Source: Streptoverticillium olivoreticuli subsp. olivoreticuli
GTDB taxonomy: Bacteria; Actinomycetota; Actinomycetes; Streptomycetales; Streptomycetaceae
Direction of reading: 5' to 3'
Assembly (NCBI RefSeq): GCF_003391135.1
Contig: NZ_CP031455.1
Location: forward strand, 6,184,001 to 6,248,000
DNA length: 64,000 nt
Part shown: piece after piece, positions 1-7,794 of the stretch
Layout of the letters: every line of letters begins with the position of its first letter
How positions within the stretch are numbered: position 1 is the stretch's first letter
Notes under the pieces: model-generated
The model's input: only the letters and a program-made list of their open reading frames with translations
Databases searched by the model: none
Told to the model about the DNA's origin: nothing
Position numbers and translations under genes: made by a program

Positions 1-325
1 CGCGCTCGGCCGTGCCCCCGCGCAGCGAGGCCGCCAGCTCCTTGCGCTGCTCGTCGCTCATCACGTCGAGCTCGACGGAGACCTCCGTGACGCCCTCGAC
101 GGACGCCACCGCGTTGCGCACGTTGCTCGTGATCGTCTCGCGCATCGGGCAGCCCTGGACCGTCAGATAGACCGCTACCGCGACCGCGCCGTCCGCACCG
201 ATCTCCACCGATTTGACCATGCCGAGATCGGTGATCGGACGGTGGATCTCGGGGTCGTTCACCGTCGCGAGCGCGGCGCGGATCGCGTCCTCGCTCACAG
301 ACGTGCCGTTCGTGTCGGTAGCCAT
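1..325 (-). CDS. mrp: Mrp/NBP35-type P-loop ATPase, N-terminal part only (runs off the window)
   Basis: Only the first 108 codons are present; the gene continues beyond the left edge. The visible part is a complete DUF59/MIP18-like domain: it opens with a short acidic leader, then VNDPEIHRPITDLGMV, a conserved VQGCPMR-type cysteine motif near residue 60, and the usual helix-strand end. In Mrp (ApbC) proteins this domain precedes the deviant Walker A ATPase, which binds and transfers Fe-S clusters to apoproteins in the cytosol. The ATPase half would lie outside the window, so the full call rests on the domain and on the usual Mrp architecture. A stand-alone DUF59 protein is the alternative. 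The ATG start is followed directly by the domain and no better upstream start is evident. Confidence 0.8.
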   Translation of the reverse strand, partial: MATDTNGTSVSEDAIRAALATVNDPEIHRPITDLGMVKSVEIGADGAVAVAVYLTVQGCPMRETITSNVRNAVASVEGVTEVSVELDVMSDEQRKELAASLRGGTAER

Positions 326-369
326 GAAGACGATGGTACGGCGCCCGAGGGGGCCTCCGGAAAGGCCCT

Positions 370-921
370 TCAGCGGTCGCGTTCCTCACTCTCGTACGGG
401 AATATCCGCCGCTGCTCCAGCTCCTTCACCAGATCCTGGAACTCCGAGCGGATCCAGTCCCTTGTGGCGACCTCGCCCAGGCCCATCCGCAGCGCCGCGA
501 TCTCCCGCGTCAGGTACTCCGTGTCCGCGATCGACCGTTCGTTCTGGTTGCGGTCCTGCTCCAGGTTGACCCGGTCGCGGTCGTCCTGCCGGTTCTGCGC
601 GAGGAGGATCAGCGGCGCCGCGTAGGACGCCTGGAGCGACAGCACCAGGGTGAGGAAGATGAACGGATAGTTGTCGAACCGCAGATGCCCCGGCACGGTG
701 GTGTTCCACAGCACCCACAGCACGATGACGACCGTCATCCAGACGATGAACCGGCCCGTCCCCAGGAACCGTGCGATCCGCTCCGAGGTGCGCCCGAACG
801 CCTCCGGGTCGTACGCGGGCAGCCAGCTGCGCCGCCGCACCCTCGGCAGGTCCAGCCGCACCCGCGGCGTGTGCGCCACCCGCTCCTTGGCCCGTTCCTC
901 ACGGGTGCGTTCAGTGCCCAT
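370..921 (-). CDS. DUF1003 membrane protein
   Basis: This 183-aa protein matches the DUF1003 family in length and features. A basic N-terminus of about 50 residues is followed by two transmembrane segments (roughly residues 58-75 and 85-108). A coiled-coil-like hydrophilic tail carries the family signature AQNRQDDRDR just after the second segment. Its function is unknown; the family is an inner-membrane protein of many actinobacteria. Its start overlaps the end of the upstream MgtE-N/CBS gene by 11 bases, so the two are surely co-transcribed and probably translationally coupled. That pairing is common in Streptomyces and suggests a shared role, perhaps in divalent-cation handling at the membrane, but that is inference. 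Confidence 0.85.
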   Translation of the reverse strand: MGTERTREERAKERVAHTPRVRLDLPRVRRRSWLPAYDPEAFGRTSERIARFLGTGRFIVWMTVVIVLWVLWNTTVPGHLRFDNYPFIFLTLVLSLQASYAAPLILLAQNRQDDRDRVNLEQDRNQNERSIADTEYLTREIAALRMGLGEVATRDWIRSEFQDLVKELEQRRIFPYESEERDR

Positions 922-2206
922 CGGCGGCCTCCGGCAGATCGCTCATGCCCAGTGCACCGGAGTGCAGCTCGGTCTCCCGCCAGTCGTCCGGCAGCAGGTG
1001 GTCCAGCACGTCGTCGACGGTCACGGCGCCCAGCAGCGCGCCGCTCTCGTCCACCACGGGCGCGGCGACCATGTTGTAGGTCGCCAGATAGCTGGTGACG
1101 GAGGGCAGCGGGGTGTCCGGCGGCAGCGGCCGCAGATCGGTGTCCACGATCGACCCGACGAGCGTGAACGGCGGGTCGCGCAGCAGCCGCTGGAAGTGCA
1201 CCGTGCCCAGGTACTTGCCCGTCGGCGTCTCGTCCGGCGGCCTGCACACGTAGACCTGCGCGGCCAGCGCGGGGGAGAGGTCGGGGTTGCGGACCCGCGC
1301 GAGGGCGTCGGCGACCGTGGCGTCCGGGCGGAGCACGATCGGCTCCGTGGTCATCAGGCCGCCCGCCGTCCGGTCCTCGTAGGCCAGCAGCCGCCGCACG
1401 TCGGCCGCGTCGTCCGGCTGCATCAGCGTCAGCAGCCGCTCCATGTCGTCCTCGGGCAGCTCCGACAGCAGGTCGGCGGCGTCGTCCGGGTCCATGGCCT
1501 CCAGGACGTCGGCCGCGCGCTCCTCCTGGAGCTTGCCGAGGATCTCGATCTGGTCGTCGTCCGGGAGCTCCTCCAGGACGTCCGCGAGCCGGTCGTCGTC
1601 CAGCGCCGCCGCCACCTCCGCGCGCCGCTTCGGCGACAGGTGGTGCAGCACATTGGCGAGGTCGGCCGGGCGCAGCCGCTCGAAGGTGGCCAGGAGGTTC
1701 GCCGCGCCCTGCCCGTGCTCCTCCAGCGAGAAGCCGGTCACCGCCGACCACTCCACCGTCAGCGTCTCGCCCTTGCGGCGCAGCGCCCCGCCCTTGCCCT
1801 TGCGGACGAAGACCTTGTCGATCTCCCAGTCCCGGCGGGCCGGCAGCCGGGTGATCGACACGTCGAGGACGGTGACCTCCTCGCCCCCGTCGGCCAGCCG
1901 CACCCGGCGGTCCAGCAGCTCGCCGACGACCAGCGTCTCCGTGGGCCGCTGCTCGAAGCGCCGCAGGTTGATCACGCCGGTGGTGATGACCTGGCCGGAC
2001 TCCACGCCCGTCACCCGGGTCATCGGCAGGAAGATCCGGCGGCGGCTGACGACCTCCACGACCAGCCCCAGCACGCGCGGTGGCCGCCCGCCGACGCGCA
2101 GCATCGCCACGAGGTCCTGCACCCGGCCCACCTGGTCGCCGTTGGGGTCGAAGACGGCCACGCCGGAGAGGTGCGAGACGAACACCCGGTGGACGCCTCC
2201 CGCCAT
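911..2206 (-). CDS. Soluble MgtE N-domain / CBS-domain protein
   Basis: The protein has 431 residues. Residues 1-120 look like a PRC-barrel-type beta domain. Residues about 150-280 form the superhelical MgtE N-domain, visible as repeated LADVLEELPDDDQ and AADLLSELPEDD helices. Residues about 290-420 hold two CBS motifs. In the Mg2+ channel MgtE these two domains sense cytosolic Mg2+, but here the transmembrane pore domain is missing entirely, so the protein cannot be a transporter by itself. It probably works as a soluble sensor or adaptor, perhaps with the DUF1003 protein encoded directly downstream with an overlapping start. The ATG is preceded by GGAGAAGGAGG-like sequence, a strong ribosome binding site. 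Confidence 0.85.
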   Translation of the reverse strand: MAGGVHRVFVSHLSGVAVFDPNGDQVGRVQDLVAMLRVGGRPPRVLGLVVEVVSRRRIFLPMTRVTGVESGQVITTGVINLRRFEQRPTETLVVGELLDRRVRLADGGEEVTVLDVSITRLPARRDWEIDKVFVRKGKGGALRRKGETLTVEWSAVTGFSLEEHGQGAANLLATFERLRPADLANVLHHLSPKRRAEVAAALDDDRLADVLEELPDDDQIEILGKLQEERAADVLEAMDPDDAADLLSELPEDDMERLLTLMQPDDAADVRRLLAYEDRTAGGLMTTEPIVLRPDATVADALARVRNPDLSPALAAQVYVCRPPDETPTGKYLGTVHFQRLLRDPPFTLVGSIVDTDLRPLPPDTPLPSVTSYLATYNMVAAPVVDESGALLGAVTVDDVLDHLLPDDWRETELHSGALGMSDLPEAADGH

Positions 2207-2375
2207 GGCGCGTCCTCCTTCTCCGGGCTCCCGAAGGGGCGATGTCCGGTTTCAGGCTAACGTGACCGGCTTCTCCCCGGCGCGGGAGAGAGGGCCGTAC
2301 GGAGCCCCGGCTTCCGCCCCCGTACGGCCCGGGTACGCTGCCGTACTCCATCGGTCACAGGAGGCATGAGCAGAC

Positions 2376-3119
2376 GTGCGAACCCGGAAGGCGGCACTCG
2401 TCGGAGCGCTCTGCGTCGGCCTGTCCGCCGCGCTCACGGCCTGTGGCAGCGGGGCCACGGACCCCGACGCGGGCACCAACGGCGTGGGCAAGCTCGACGC
2501 CGCGAAGATCCAGGACAAGGCCCGCGAGGCCGCCCGGGGCGCGGACGCGGTCCATCTGTCCGGCAACGTCGTCAGCCAGGGCCGCACGTACAAGATCGAC
2601 ATGCGGCTGAAGAAGAACGGCGGGACCGGGCAGCTCTCCACCGGCGCCACCGCGTTCGAGCTGCTGCGGGTCGGCGACGAGCTCTACCTCAAGGCGCCGG
2701 CGGCGTTCTGGTCGCAGGGCAGCGGCGGCGGCGCGGCGGGCGGCAAGCTGGAGAAGAAGTATGTGAAGGTCCCGTCCGGCGACCCCTCCTACCAGCAGTT
2801 CAAGGGCTTCACCGACAAGGACGTCCTGCTGGACGGCCTCCTCGGCCTGCACGGCAAGCTCACGCGCGGCGACCACGGGACGGTCGCCGGGGTCCGCACG
2901 ATCCGCGTCACCGGCGGCAACGGCAGCGGCGGCACGCTCGACGTCTCCCTGACGGGCACGCCGTATCCCGTGCGGGTGCAGCGGGCCGGCGGGGCGGGTC
3001 AGCTGGAACTGGGCGACTGGGGCCAGGACTTCGCCCTCTCCGTCCCCGACAAGGGCGCCACGGTCGACTACGGCAAGAAGATCCCCACCGGGGCGGACCC
3101 GTCCTCGGGCAAGCCCTAG
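2376..3119 (+). CDS. LppX/LprAFG-like lipoprotein
   Basis: The 247-aa product begins with a basic n-region and a hydrophobic stretch ending in the lipobox LTAC (Cys at about residue 23), so it is a lipoprotein exported and anchored to the outer face of the membrane. The mature part, starting AREAARGADAVHLSGNV, has the strand pattern of the LppX/LprAFG fold, which in mycobacteria forms a hydrophobic cavity that carries lipids. Streptomyces has many such proteins with unknown cargo. I chose the GTG start because it places the signal peptide correctly. A GGAGG lies about 13 bases upstream, which is rather far, and an ATG ten bases upstream is in another frame and would not give a signal peptide. 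Confidence 0.8.
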   Translation: MRTRKAALVGALCVGLSAALTACGSGATDPDAGTNGVGKLDAAKIQDKAREAARGADAVHLSGNVVSQGRTYKIDMRLKKNGGTGQLSTGATAFELLRVGDELYLKAPAAFWSQGSGGGAAGGKLEKKYVKVPSGDPSYQQFKGFTDKDVLLDGLLGLHGKLTRGDHGTVAGVRTIRVTGGNGSGGTLDVSLTGTPYPVRVQRAGGAGQLELGDWGQDFALSVPDKGATVDYGKKIPTGADPSSGKP

Positions 3120-3147
3120 GCCGGCCCTCCGGAGCCCGAGCGTGCGG

Positions 3148-3654
3148 TCAGCCCCGGCGGCGCCGGCCGCGCAGCAGCCGCGGCAGGGCCGCGGGCATGG
3201 GCAGGCGCGTGGTGGCCGCCGTCGGCAACGGCACCGCGGCCAGCGCCCCCGAGGGCAGCTCCACCGTCGAACCCGTCGGCTCCAGGCGGAGCACCCGGCA
3301 CTCCGTGGCCCAGCGCTCCTCGATCCGCTCCGCGTCCGGGGCGTTGAGCCGCTTGCCCTTGAGCTCGGCGACGGCGGCCGTCCACTCCTCGCCCCGCACC
3401 GCGGGCTCGCCCACGAGCGCGGTCCACGTCACCAGGCGGCCGCCCTTGTCCTTGCTGCGCACCGTCACGGTCGCCCGCGCGCCGTCCGTGAGCCCGAGAT
3501 CCTCCAGCGGCTGCTCGCCGGGCCCGCCGACGAGGTGGGCGGCGCCCTCGTGCCACACGTGCCACAGCGCACGGCTGGGACCCGTCGGACCCTGCACCCA
3601 GATGAGGCCGGACTTCTTGGTGGCCTCTTCGATCAGCGCCAGCGTCTGCGTCAT
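3148..3654 (-). CDS. Conserved hypothetical protein, possible split-barrel fold
   Basis: I do not recognise a named family with confidence. The 168-aa protein opens MTQTLALIEEATKKSGLIWV, then has a beta-rich stretch with TWTALVGEP and an acidic helix, and ends in a very basic tail (RGRRRRG). The early IEEATKKSGLIWVQ and HVWHEGAAHLV segments recall flavin or F420-binding split barrels of the pyridoxamine-oxidase type, but key residues cannot be checked here. It has no signal peptide and no membrane segment. It is divergent from the EamA transporter gene, with only about 30 bases between the two starts, so the two promoters must overlap. Confidence 0.65.
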   Translation of the reverse strand: MTQTLALIEEATKKSGLIWVQGPTGPSRALWHVWHEGAAHLVGGPGEQPLEDLGLTDGARATVTVRSKDKGGRLVTWTALVGEPAVRGEEWTAAVAELKGKRLNAPDAERIEERWATECRVLRLEPTGSTVELPSGALAAVPLPTAATTRLPMPAALPRLLRGRRRRG

Positions 3655-3685
3655 ACGGTCACCTTATGCCGCCTACGCTGGACGG

Positions 3686-4642
3686 GTGATGACTGCCCGG
3701 ACCGCCAGGACTGCCAGGACCGCCCGCAGGGGCCCCGCCGCCCCGCCGACGGCGCCAGGCCCGGGCGCCGCGTCCCCGGTCCGTACGGACATCGTCCTGC
3801 TCGCCGTGGCCATCGCCGGGATCTCGCTCTCCGCGCCGCTCACCGCGACCATCGCCGCACCGGCCCTCGCCATCGCCTTCTGGCGCAACGCCATGGCGGT
3901 CGGTGCCCTCACCCCGCTCGCGCTCGTGCGCCACCGCGGCGAGCTGCGCGGCATGGGGCGCCGGGCGGTGCTGCTGTCCCTGGCCGCGGGCGTGCTGCTC
4001 GCCGTGCACTTCGCGGTGTGGCTGCCGAGCCTGCGGATGACCTCGGTCGCGTCCTCGACCGCGCTGGTCACGACGACCCCGATCTGGACGACGCTCCTGC
4101 TGCGCCTGCGCGGCCACCGCCCGCCCGCGCTGGTCTGGGCGGGCACCGGGCTCGCCTTCCTCGGTGTCGTGATCCTGACGGGCGTCGACTTCGCGGTATC
4201 CGCCCGCGCGCTCGCCGGGGACGCGCTCGCACTCGCGGGCGGCATCGCGGCCGCCGGGTACGTCCTGCTGGGCGCGGAGGTGCGGCGGACGGTGGGCACC
4301 GTGGCGTACACCTACGTCCTGTACATCACGACGACGGTCCTGCTGCTCGGCACCTGCCTGCTGTCCGGCGCCTCGCTCGGCGGCTACAGCGGCGGTACGT
4401 GGCTGAAGCTGGCCCTGCTGACGGTCACCGCGCAGCTGCTCGGGCACTCGCTCATCAACCGCGTCGTGAAGGGCCTCGGTCCGTCGGTCACCTCGACGGC
4501 GATCCTGCTGGAGACACCGGGAGCGGCGCTGATCGCGGCACTGTGGCTGAACCAGCTCCCACCGGCGGCGGCCTACCCGGCACTCCTGGTGATCCTGGCG
4601 GGCCTGACCCTGGTGATCAGAGGGGATCGCGGGGGCAGGTGA
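3686..4642 (+). CDS. EamA/DMT-superfamily transporter
   Basis: The product has about 318 residues with ten predicted transmembrane helices in two five-helix repeats, the standard architecture of EamA (drug/metabolite transporter) permeases. The first repeat starts at DIVLLAVAIAGISLSAPL and the second at LAGDALALAGGIAAAGYVLL. The conserved WRN near the end of helix 2 and the SLRMTSVASSTALVTTTPIW segment support the family. The substrate is unknown; it would export small metabolites or amino acids across the cytoplasmic membrane. The open frame extends about 1.3 kb further upstream but that part is non-coding sequence. The GTG start lies six bases after TACGCT, a -10 hexamer, so the mRNA is probably leaderless; an ATG directly follows the GTG. 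Confidence 0.85.
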   Translation: MMTARTARTARTARRGPAAPPTAPGPGAASPVRTDIVLLAVAIAGISLSAPLTATIAAPALAIAFWRNAMAVGALTPLALVRHRGELRGMGRRAVLLSLAAGVLLAVHFAVWLPSLRMTSVASSTALVTTTPIWTTLLLRLRGHRPPALVWAGTGLAFLGVVILTGVDFAVSARALAGDALALAGGIAAAGYVLLGAEVRRTVGTVAYTYVLYITTTVLLLGTCLLSGASLGGYSGGTWLKLALLTVTAQLLGHSLINRVVKGLGPSVTSTAILLETPGAALIAALWLNQLPPAAAYPALLVILAGLTLVIRGDRGGR

Positions 4643-4729
4643 TCGGGGCGAGGGCTTGGACGTGCCGCAGGTCGGCGACCATGTGCGGCAGATTCGGCCC
4701 GGCCGGCGATTGAGGCCGCTCGGGCCGCT

Positions 4730-4759
4730 GGGGGTACCTCCCAGCGGTAGCCGGGGGAG
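4730..4759 (+). repeat. GGTA-loop hairpin repeat, copy 1
   Basis: This 30-base element sits between the convergent EamA and corA genes. Its core is CCCAGC-GGTA-GCCGGG, flanked by GGGGGTACCT on the left and GGGGAG on the right. The same element recurs at 8717-8746 and, inverted, at 12799-12828. This copy has one mismatch in the stem, an A opposite a C. It may act as a terminator for both genes. Confidence 0.7.
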
Positions 4760-4796
4760 CAACGGACCGGCACCCGCAAACGCACCTTGCCCCCGG

Positions 4797-5903
4797 CTAC
4801 AGCCACCCGTTCCGCTTGAAACCCCGGTGGATCGCGACACAGATCGCCACCGTCACGACCATCACTGTCGGGTAGCCGTACTTCCACTTGAGCTCGGGCA
4901 TGTACGTGAAGTTCATGCCGTACACCCCGGCGATCATCGTCGGCACCGCGCAGATCGCCGCCCACGACGTGATCTTCCGCATGTCCTCGTTCTGGGCGAC
5001 CGACGCCTGGGCCAGGTTCGCCTGGAGGATGGAGTTGAGCAGGTCGTCGAAGGACACGACCTGCTCGTGCACGCGCGCGAGGTGGTCGGCGACGTCGCGG
5101 AAGTACTTCTGGATGTCCGGGTCCACCAGCCGCATCGGCCGCTCGCTGAGCTGCTGCATCGGCCGCATCAGCGGCGAGACCGCCCGCTTGAACTCCAGGA
5201 CCTCCCGCTTGAGCTGGTAGATCCGGCCCGCGTCACCACCGCGCGAGGACCCCTTGCTGGGCGCGGAGAAGACGTCGATCTCGACCTCGTCGATGTCGTC
5301 CTGCACGGCGTCGGCGACCGCGATGTAGCCGTCGACGACCTGGTCGGCGATGGCGTGCAGCACCGCGGAGGGCCCCTTGGCGAGCAGCTCCGGGTCGTCC
5401 TGGAGGCGGTGGCGCAGCGCGCGCAACGAGCCCTGGCCGCCGTGCCGGACGGTGATGATGAAGTCCGGGCCGGTGAAGCACATCACCTCGCCGGTCTCCA
5501 CGACCTCGCTGGTGGCGGTCAGTTCGGCGTGCTCGACGTAGTGGATGGTCTTGAAGACGGTGAACAGCGTGTCGTCGTAGCGCTCCAGCTTGGGCCGCTG
5601 GTGGGCGTGGACCGCGTCCTCCACGGCGAGCGGGTGCAGCCCGAACTCCTGGGCGATGCCGGAGAACTCACGCTCCGTCGGCTCGTGCAGCCCGATCCAC
5701 GCGAAGCCGCCGTCGGCCCGTACGCGCCGCATGGCCTCGGCCGGGCCGACGTGGTCGCTCGACCGCCTGCCATCGCGGTAGATGGCGCAGTCGACGACGG
5801 CGCTGCTGACCGAGGGATCCCGGGTGGAGTCGTACTCATAGGGAGTGGCACCCCGGCGCAGAGCGGGGCGGACGGCGGCACGCAGGTCGCGGATCATCGA
5901 CAT
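4797..5903 (-). CDS. corA: CorA-family Mg2+/Co2+ channel
   Basis: The 368-aa protein has a long alpha/beta cytosolic domain, a long helix (about residues 220-315), and two C-terminal transmembrane segments. The invariant CorA motif YGMNF ends the first of these (GMN at about 329-331), and the short loop MPELKWKYG precedes the last segment; the tail is basic (GFKRNGW). CorA pentamers conduct Mg2+ and sometimes Co2+ across the cytoplasmic membrane. I chose the ATG at 5903 because GAAGGAG stands seven bases before it. A longer frame from a GTG 33 bases upstream lacks such a site. The 477-bp gap upstream may hold a regulatory leader. Confidence 0.92.
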   Translation of the reverse strand: MSMIRDLRAAVRPALRRGATPYEYDSTRDPSVSSAVVDCAIYRDGRRSSDHVGPAEAMRRVRADGGFAWIGLHEPTEREFSGIAQEFGLHPLAVEDAVHAHQRPKLERYDDTLFTVFKTIHYVEHAELTATSEVVETGEVMCFTGPDFIITVRHGGQGSLRALRHRLQDDPELLAKGPSAVLHAIADQVVDGYIAVADAVQDDIDEVEIDVFSAPSKGSSRGGDAGRIYQLKREVLEFKRAVSPLMRPMQQLSERPMRLVDPDIQKYFRDVADHLARVHEQVVSFDDLLNSILQANLAQASVAQNEDMRKITSWAAICAVPTMIAGVYGMNFTYMPELKWKYGYPTVMVVTVAICVAIHRGFKRNGWL

Positions 5904-6380
5904 GGCAGGCTCCTTCACGGGCCGGCCGTCAGTCACGGGGGCGAGCGCAACGCTGCCCGGAACGTGGACGTAGTCCCATTGCGGAGGGTGTACGTCCGCA
6001 AAGCGGGCGGCGCTTCGCGTGGTGCGGTGGACTGACGGCAGTGCGCAAGAACTTCGCAGAGAACACGGAACAAAGCGAGAGAAGGCGCTCTTCCGTCAAT
6101 TGCTGCGGGCGCGAAAGGACTTCCAGGGAGAATCCCGGCGAATTCCGGCAAAAGCGGCCGGTGCGGGAAGTCTTCAGGTCACAAGGAGCGCGTCCGGAGC
6201 GGAGGGACGGGAGAACTATCGGTACTGCACGGTCGACTAGGATCCACCGCAGCCCCACCTCCTCCGGCCGGTCCCCGCTGGGGGACGAACGTAACTCCCT
6301 GACCAGAGGCCAAGGCTAGCAGCCACTGGACCCGTCAATACCCTCCTTTGCCCGTTCGATACGCGTTCTATGCTCACTGC
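5904..6380. other. 477-bp gene-free region between divergent corA and SUFU genes
   Basis: No convincing gene lies here. The middle (about 6040-6240) is clearly less GC-rich than the rest of the window and its open frames have no codon bias. A perfect 7-bp hairpin (TTGCGGA/TCCGCAA, 5979-6001) sits about 75 bases upstream of the corA start and would be in its leader. At the right end, TTGCCC and TATGCT form a likely promoter for the SUFU gene. Confidence 0.6.
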
Positions 6381-6965
6381 ATGTCAGACGTTCTCGCACT
6401 GGTCGAGGCCCGGCTGCGGACAGCCCTGGGCGAACCGGACGCGCGTGCCGCGATCACCTTCCTCGGCACGGACCGGATCGAGGTTCTCCGCTTTCTCGAC
6501 GGAGACGTCGTCCGCTACGCCACCCTCGGCATGTCCGCCCAGCCCATGGCCGACCCGGCCGCCGTTGTCACCGACCCCCTGCGCGGCCCTCGTGCCGAGC
6601 TGGTCCTTTCCGTGCGCGCCGGCCGCGCGGACACCGACAAGGTGCTCCGCCCGCTGGCCGTGCTCGCCGCGTCACCACAGGTGGAGGGCCTCGTCGTGGC
6701 GCCCGGCGCCTCGCTGGACACGGGCGAGCCGCTGTGGCCGGGGGCGCCCTTCACCTCCGTGCTCGTCGCGGAGTCCGGCGGCCTGGTCGAGGACCTCGAA
6801 CTGGACGCCCCGATGGACCCCGTCCGCTTCCTCCCGCTGCTGCCGATGACACCGAACGAGGCGGCGTGGAAGCGGGTCCAGGGAGCGGCCGCGCTGGAGG
6901 AGCGGTGGCTGCGGCACGGCACCGATCTGCGTGACCCACTGCGGCCCGGGGTGCCCCTGGGGTGA
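6381..6965 (+). CDS. SUFU (suppressor of fused)-domain protein
   Basis: This 194-aa protein resembles bacterial suppressor-of-fused domain proteins over its whole length. The clearest stretch is near the C-terminus, LPMTPNEAAWKRVQGAAALEERW, of which LPMTPNEAAWKR is diagnostic. Bacterial SUFU proteins have no settled function; some are immunity proteins of polymorphic toxins, but no toxin gene is adjacent here, so an immunity role is not supported. The start chosen is the ATG six bases downstream of TATGCT (-10), with TTGCCC 15 bases before that, which points to a leaderless transcript. An in-frame start eleven codons upstream would begin inside this promoter. Confidence 0.7.
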   Translation: MSDVLALVEARLRTALGEPDARAAITFLGTDRIEVLRFLDGDVVRYATLGMSAQPMADPAAVVTDPLRGPRAELVLSVRAGRADTDKVLRPLAVLAASPQVEGLVVAPGASLDTGEPLWPGAPFTSVLVAESGGLVEDLELDAPMDPVRFLPLLPMTPNEAAWKRVQGAAALEERWLRHGTDLRDPLRPGVPLG

Positions 6966-7039
6966 CGCTCCGGGGTGTCGGCGTCCGGACGGGTGATCAT
7001 CCTTGACGCGACGGCGGCCTCGGAGGACCGTTGGGCCTT

Positions 7040-7681
7040 ATGAGGGGCGAACCCAGTTGCCCGAAGTGCGGAGGCCGGGTGCGCGCGCCCGGTCTCTTCG
7101 CCGACTCCTGGCAGTGCTCCGTGCACGGCCCGGTGCACCCCTTGCAGCCGGTCGTTCCGCCGAGCGTCGAGGCGCTCGCCGTCGTCGTCAACCGTGCCCG
7201 GGTCCCGGTGTGGATGCCCTGGCCGCTGCCCGTCGGCTGGCTCTTCACTGGCGTGGTGTGCGCGGGCGACGACCGCAGCGGCGGCCGGGCCACCGCCGTC
7301 GCCTGCTCGGGGCCGAGCCCGCTCGGCGGCCCCGGCGAGCTGCTGCTCGTCGCCGAGGAGCTCGGCGTCGGCCTCGGCGCCCGCTACGCGGGGATCGACG
7401 GACCCGACCCCGGCCCCTATATCTCCGTCGACCGCTCTCCCCACGCCAAGGTGCACGCGGCGGGCCGCCCCACCCCCCTCTGGCACGTCGACGGCGCGCC
7501 CGAGGACCGGGCGGTCTTCGCGGGCGAGGCGCGCGGGCTGTGGCTGTGGGCGGTCGTCTGGCCGGAGCGCTCGGGCCTGCTGATGTACGACGAGCTGGTG
7601 CTCACGGATCTGCGCGAGGCGGGCGCGGAGGTGGAGCTGCTGCCCTGCGGGGCGCTGTCCCCGCGCCTGCTGGCGCCCTGA
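7040..7681 (+). CDS. DUF6758-like zinc-ribbon protein
   Basis: The 213-aa product begins MRGEPSCPKCGGRVRAP and has a further C-x-V-H a few residues on, which together look like a zinc ribbon (CPKC...CSVH). The rest is an acidic alpha/beta domain with LLVAEELGVGLGARYAG and a conserved HVDGAPEDRAVFAGEARGLW region that I associate with a Streptomyces-wide family (DUF6758). No function is known. A GGAGGA site stands four to five bases ahead of an in-frame TTG at 7031; the ATG at 7040 is 13 bases away but is where I expect family members to begin, so the start is uncertain by three codons. It lies between the SUFU and PHP genes, apparently as its own unit. Confidence 0.7.
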   Translation: MRGEPSCPKCGGRVRAPGLFADSWQCSVHGPVHPLQPVVPPSVEALAVVVNRARVPVWMPWPLPVGWLFTGVVCAGDDRSGGRATAVACSGPSPLGGPGELLLVAEELGVGLGARYAGIDGPDPGPYISVDRSPHAKVHAAGRPTPLWHVDGAPEDRAVFAGEARGLWLWAVVWPERSGLLMYDELVLTDLREAGAEVELLPCGALSPRLLAP

Positions 7682-7688
7682 CCGGGAC

Positions 7689-7729
7689 GGCCCCGCGGGC
7701 GTAAGCGATCTCATAAGCCCGCAGGGGCC
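7689..7729 (+). terminator. Probable terminator after the zinc-ribbon gene
   Basis: GGCCCCGCGGGC pairs with GCCCGCAGGGGCC (one bulged A) across a 16-base loop, eight bases after the stop codon. There is no T tract, as is usual in Streptomyces. Confidence 0.6.
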
Positions 7730-7794
7730 GGAGACTTCCGGTCGCCGGTTATCCTGAACCGGTCCCGTCCGTACCACTGCCAGGAGTCCGAGTC

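Noticed and set aside
2366..3685. Long forward frame from 2366 running into the EamA gene
   Set aside because: Its first 440 codons cross the lipoprotein gene in another frame and the antisense of the 168-aa gene, with improbable composition. Only the part from 3686 has transporter features.
5904..6260. Mg2+ riboswitch (M-box) ahead of corA
   Set aside because: I searched the leader for the conserved start of that element and its later conserved blocks and saw no match.
6041..6319. A 92-codon frame in the corA-SUFU spacer
   Set aside because: Its codons lack the strong G/C third-position bias of real genes here, no ribosome binding site precedes it, and the translation has no family features.
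6381..6965. Immunity protein of a polymorphic toxin system
   Set aside because: SUFU domains occur as immunity proteins, but there is no toxin, repeat scaffold or secretion gene next to it.
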